9,020 bases of DNA from Aquificaceae bacterium (GTDB lineage: Bacteria; Aquificota; Aquificia; Aquificales; Aquificaceae). The stretch is from positions 1 to 9,020 of the forward strand of contig WFYH01000060.1 of NCBI GenBank assembly GCA_015490215.1, given 5' to 3'. Each line of letters opens with the position of its first letter. The stretch's first letter is position 1. Shown one piece after another: positions 6,762 to 9,020 of this stretch. The translations under genes and the position numbers were made by a program. The notes under the pieces are model-generated. The model saw only the letters and a list, made by a program, of their open reading frames with translations. It had not been told where the DNA came from and did no database searches.

Positions 6762-7298
6762 ATGGAAAATGTGGAGGAGTTCGTTTTCAACATAAAAAGG
6801 TTTATGTCCCACCTTCAGCCCGTCTCGGAAGAGGAAATAGAAAGGCTCAGAAAGTGGCTTGGCAGAAACGAAAAGCGCTTCATGTGTATCCTTGAGCACA
6901 ACTTTTCCTTTGAGGACAAATACCACCTCATAGAAGAGTGCGAAAAGGACAGGTGTATGGTTAACTGGATCAAAATCTACAGATACATAAACATCCTAGG
7001 CATTCAGCTGAACATCACCGTCTACCCCGTGATCCTGTGGGATATACCTCTCGGCGGTGCCCACAACGTCGTGTACAACGCCCAGTTCAGATACAAAAAG
7101 GGCTGGATTTCCAAAAAGGAGACCATCCACCTGAACGGTAAGGATTTGGAGGAGTATATCCTCAGCAAGCTGGGAAAGGAGAAGCTTTTTGTGGCACACA
7201 AACTCAGAACAGAGGTCATAAAGCTTGCGGACTACATTATAAGCACCATCTTTTCAAGGATCATGAAGTGTGAAGGTATAAGCGAGATTATGGTTTAA
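6762..7298 (+). CDS. Hypothetical protein, 178 residues, no recognised family
   Basis: I do not recognise this protein. It is soluble, with no signal peptide and no convincing membrane helix. The first third is charged and helical (VSEEEIERLRKWLGRNEKRF, residues 21-40). It is followed by a Cys/Glu-rich stretch with C42, C60 and C65, then a hydrophobic, probably beta-rich core (ILGIQLNITVYPVILWDIPL, 78-97), and a Lys-rich C-terminal helical part. C42, C60, C65 and C170 do not form a standard metal motif. The coding character is good: codon use like its neighbours, a ribosome site AAGGGG 9 nt upstream, and no competing frame. It stands alone on the plus strand after a real intergenic gap and overlaps the 3' end of the convergent trmB by 11 nt. 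It is likely a lineage-restricted gene; function unknown. Confidence 0.75.
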   Translation: MENVEEFVFNIKRFMSHLQPVSEEEIERLRKWLGRNEKRFMCILEHNFSFEDKYHLIEECEKDRCMVNWIKIYRYINILGIQLNITVYPVILWDIPLGGAHNVVYNAQFRYKKGWISKKETIHLNGKDLEEYILSKLGKEKLFVAHKLRTEVIKLADYIISTIFSRIMKCEGISEIMV

Positions 7299-8184
7299 CC
7301 AGTTCCTCTGCCACCAAGTTTACCGCCTTCTGGAGCCCCTCTGTCCTCAGGACTTCGCTGAATTTGGATATATCAACCACCCAGCCTGTTTTCTTCTTTC
7401 TGATCTCAAAGAAAAACTTCTGCACAAAGCCTTCCTCCGACAAGAGAGCTTCTATAAGGTAACCCCTCTGCCCCTCGTAAAGGTCAAAGGTTTTCAGATA
7501 TACCCCTTCCGAGAGCTTGTATTCCTTTCCGATAACCTTCTCAAGGTTTATGTCACCTTCTACCTTTATTGGGAACACTTCCTGCACCTCCTTTATGCCC
7601 CTTATCTTGAAGTTGGTCCGAGGTTCCGCTACCTTTCTAAGTTCTATTTTGTAAAGTTTCTTGCCCTGAAACAGCCACTTGGCTTCGTATTTTGTAAGGG
7701 GTTCTTCTACAGTAAGCTCTCCCGTCTCTACGGAAAAACAACCCAGCTCCTGCGCTTCCTGAAGGGTGTGCTCTACAAAGGGATAATGATCAGTCCTTAT
7801 GAAGATGCTTCCCTCCTCTTTGAGCTTCTTTGCGAAGATATACAGGTTTTCCCTATTTGTGAGCCTCCTTTTATGGTGCCTTTTCTTAAACCAAGGGTCA
7901 GGGTAGTTAATGTAGATCTTCTCTACCGAGCTGTCTCTAAATAGCAGAAAAAACCCCCAATAGGCGTCTATGCGGGTAAAGTATACATTGGTTATACCCT
8001 CCCTTTTGAGCCTTTTGTAGAGCTTTTCTATGGATATCCCCGACAGTTCAAATCCTACTATCTTTTTGTGGGGGTTCTCCTTAGCGAGGCGGATGATAAA
8101 ATCTCCCCTTCCGAACCCTATTTCCACAAGCAGATTATCCCACTCAAAGGGCTTAGAAACTGTCCTGTAGTCAAACAAAGGCAT
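7288..8184 (-). CDS. trmB: tRNA (guanine-N7-)-methyltransferase with C-terminal extension
   Basis: A 298-residue enzyme that methylates G46 of the tRNA variable loop to m7G using SAM. The Rossmann-type domain shows the SAM motif EIGFGRGDF (residues 21-29), FELSG (45-49), the TrmB signature YPDPWFKKRHHKRR (94-107), RTDHY (130-134) and TKYEAKW (164-170). Most bacterial TrmB proteins are 210-240 residues. Here about 110 further residues (from around 187) follow the catalytic domain, rich in Lys/Glu and beta-strand-like. Such an extension is described for TrmB of Aquifex and other thermophiles, where it stabilises the protein and sharpens tRNA choice. The ATG is set by an in-frame stop only 9 nt upstream; no clear ribosome site precedes it. 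It converges on the hypothetical gene, with an 11-nt tail overlap. Confidence 0.94.
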   Translation of the reverse strand: MPLFDYRTVSKPFEWDNLLVEIGFGRGDFIIRLAKENPHKKIVGFELSGISIEKLYKRLKREGITNVYFTRIDAYWGFFLLFRDSSVEKIYINYPDPWFKKRHHKRRLTNRENLYIFAKKLKEEGSIFIRTDHYPFVEHTLQEAQELGCFSVETGELTVEEPLTKYEAKWLFQGKKLYKIELRKVAEPRTNFKIRGIKEVQEVFPIKVEGDINLEKVIGKEYKLSEGVYLKTFDLYEGQRGYLIEALLSEEGFVQKFFFEIRKKKTGWVVDISKFSEVLRTEGLQKAVNLVAEELVKP

Positions 8185-8267
8185 GGATTAACTCATTTTA
8201 ACCGCTTTTGTAACTCACAGTAGATTAAGAAGGTAGATTGCCATTTAGATGAACCCCTAAAAGACAA
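8185..8267. other. Short intergenic region between trmB and the IS remnant
   Basis: Eighty-three bases with no ORF. The trmB promoter should lie here or within the IS. TAAAAT on the minus strand just before the gene resembles a -10 box, but it is about 10 nt from the ATG and has no matching -35 element. If used, trmB would be leaderless or nearly so, which would suit the missing ribosome site. Confidence 0.3.
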
Positions 8268-8286
8268 GGAGCATATCAACTTTTAA
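8268..8286 (+). repeat. Terminal inverted repeat, arm next to trmB
   Basis: GGAGCATATCAACTTTTAA pairs with the reverse complement of 8830-8849 at 16 of 19 aligned positions plus one gap. It directly follows the transposase stop codon, as expected for an IS end. Confidence 0.45.
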
Positions 8287-8797
8287 CCTCCAGTAGAGTA
8301 TAAGAGAGTAATGAAAGAAGCGAGCCAGCTTCAAATGGTCTCATACGTGGCGTTCCAAAGAAACCTCTTGTAAAGCCTCCTGAGCCTGTGCTTTATCGGA
8401 AAAAACCTTCCCTCTACTGGAAGCTTCCTAACTGCACTCACATGCCAAGGACCCTTATCAGTCGTGCATATTTGGCCTTTGTGCTACTTAGAACCTCCTA
8501 AGCTGTCCACGAATCCCTCTTGGTTGTCAGACTCGCATATACAGGTCTGCCTCCCTCGTCCACATACACCCATAGCGCATAAGTGTATAGAGTTCTGAAC
8601 ATCTTGCCCACCGAGTGTAACCATTCCCTGATAGCTTCTATACTTACCCTGTAACCTTCGTCTGAGAGGTATTTCTGAAAGACATACCTCTGAAGTAGAG
8701 CAGGACTGCTTTTGTTTTGACAATTGAAGGAACTCTGTGCCAGCGGTGAACTTTATCAAGTAGTTCTCCTACAAGCTTTAGAGCACTTGTACTTCAA
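8283..8797 (-). pseudogene. DDE transposase pseudogene (IS6-like)
   Basis: The protein can be followed only by changing frame. TTG 8797 starts KYKCSKAC, the remains of a zinc ribbon. A second frame (about 8784-8647) gives LLDKVHRWHRVPSIVKTKAV and LLYFRGMSFRNTS, a helix-turn-helix-like part. The first frame returns (8677-8501) with VSIEAIREWLHSVGKMF and LWVYVDEGGRPVYASLTTKR, ending at a TAG (8500-8498). A third frame (8468-8283) gives TDKGPWHVSAVRKLPVEGRF then FPIKHRLRRLYKRFLWNATY, is broken by TGA at 8333-8331, and resumes SWLASFITLLYSTGG to a TAA at 8285-8283. The TDKGPW aspartate and the Glu of VEGRFF fit the last two DDE acids; the first Asp region seems shortened. At least three frame changes and two stops make it inactive. 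IS6-like is my best guess from the C-terminal pattern. Confidence 0.75.
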
Positions 8798-8804
8798 TTC
8801 TACT

Positions 8805-8820
8805 CCCTCCAACTGGAGGG
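8805..8820 (-). promoter_or_regulatory. Hairpin holding the transposase ribosome site
   Basis: CCCTCCA (8805-8811) and TGGAGGG (8814-8820) form a perfect 7-bp stem with a 2-nt centre. On the minus strand the 3' arm TGGAGGG is also the only good Shine-Dalgarno sequence before the transposase, 7 nt from a TTG codon. The RNA could hide its own ribosome site, a known way for IS elements to block translation from outside transcripts. That role is inferred. Confidence 0.4.
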
Positions 8821-8829
8821 TGTCCCTCT

Positions 8830-8849
8830 TTAAAAAGTTGACATCTTCC
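8830..8849 (-). repeat. Terminal inverted repeat, transposase-start arm
   Basis: Read on the minus strand this is GGAAGATGTCAACTTTTTAA, the partner of 8268-8286. It lies about 33 nt upstream of the inferred transposase start, a normal distance for an IS left end. Three mismatches and a one-base length difference show decay or coincidence; the position relative to the transposase favours a true repeat. Confidence 0.45.
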
Positions 8850-9020
8850 CAATCTGCAAGCCTGAAAAGTGCTCTTAAATTTTTTAATTCCTTATCCTTG
8901 GAAAGTTTAAAGCCTTCTTCCGCATGGGCATACCCGAAGGAGCCTCTGCTTTTTGATTTTATAGAATTCCCCTCTTCCTTACTTGCCTTCTGAAGAAACT
9001 TCCTTATATAGTGAATGAGC

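Larger units (their letters stand above)
8268..8849 (-). mobile_element. Decayed insertion sequence (about 580 bp)
   Basis: A broken minus-strand transposase (8283-8797) is bracketed by degenerate inverted repeats at 8268-8286 and 8830-8849. The element is shorter than intact IS elements of this DDE type (usually about 700-900 bp), so an internal deletion near the middle is likely. I could not find a matching target-site duplication outside the arms, which agrees with an old insertion or slightly misplaced ends. The IS family is not certain; the end of the transposase resembles IS6-like DDE enzymes. Confidence 0.6.
8756..9019 (-). pseudogene. 3' part of an unidentified gene, cut by the IS, 5' end beyond the window
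   Basis: On the minus strand a frame is open from the right edge for 87 codons, to a TGA at 8758-8756. The first 57 or so residues (to about 8850) lie outside the IS and look like ordinary protein: Lys/Glu-rich, with LRALFRLADWEDV at the junction and codon use (AAG, GAA, AGG) like the window's other genes. From 8849 on, the frame runs through the IS repeat and the transposase start, so its present C-terminus is borrowed. I do not recognise the family. It could instead be a chance open frame, since 57 codons is short. Confidence 0.4.

Noticed and set aside
8484..8759. 91-codon minus-strand ORF
   Set aside because: It is in a different frame from the recognisable transposase fragments and makes no sensible protein.
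8724..8993. 89-codon plus-strand ORF
   Set aside because: It is antisense to the transposase start and the edge gene fragment and has a Ser/Leu-rich composition typical of a shadow frame.

Overview
The window looks like chromosomal DNA from a thermophilic member of the Aquificales (Aquifex, Hydrogenobacter or Thermocrinis relatives). The first gene product is a near collinear match to the Aquifex aeolicus leucine transporter LeuT as I remember its sequence. The tRNA methyltransferase carries the C-terminal extension known from thermophile TrmB. Genes are tightly packed, and the proteins are rich in Lys, Glu and Arg with AGG/AGA codons. The assignment rests on protein resemblance, not on a marker gene.

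Layout. Positions 1-71 look like the leader-proximal end of a CRISPR array running off the left edge: one spacer and one repeat, with crRNAs read leftward. Positions 72-387 are non-coding and would hold the CRISPR leader and the leuT 5' region. Positions 388-6655 form one compact rightward gene train: leuT, a small DUF4149-type membrane protein, rusA (Holliday junction resolvase), a DUF2103-type protein, proC (proline biosynthesis) and sbcC (SMC-like nuclease subunit ATPase). Every junction in the train overlaps, by 8, 14, 47, 4 and 4 nt. After a 106-nt AT-rich gap comes an unrecognised 178-residue protein (6762-7298), whose 3' end overlaps the convergent trmB gene (7288-8184, minus strand) by 11 nt. 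Positions 8268-8849 are a badly decayed insertion sequence with degenerate inverted repeats and a broken DDE transposase. It seems to have landed in, or beside, another minus-strand reading frame that runs in from the right edge.

How the genes fit together. The train mixes amino-acid metabolism (Na+-coupled amino-acid uptake, last step of proline synthesis) with DNA recombination and repair (RusA, SbcC). The overlaps suggest co-transcription and translational coupling rather than one pathway. No sbcD, cas gene, rRNA, tRNA or integrase is visible.

I did not find a convincing undescribed defence or mobile system. The points most worth a second look are the CRISPR array edge, the LeuT orthologue, the coupled recombination operon, the orphan 178-residue gene and the IS-interrupted fragment at the right edge.
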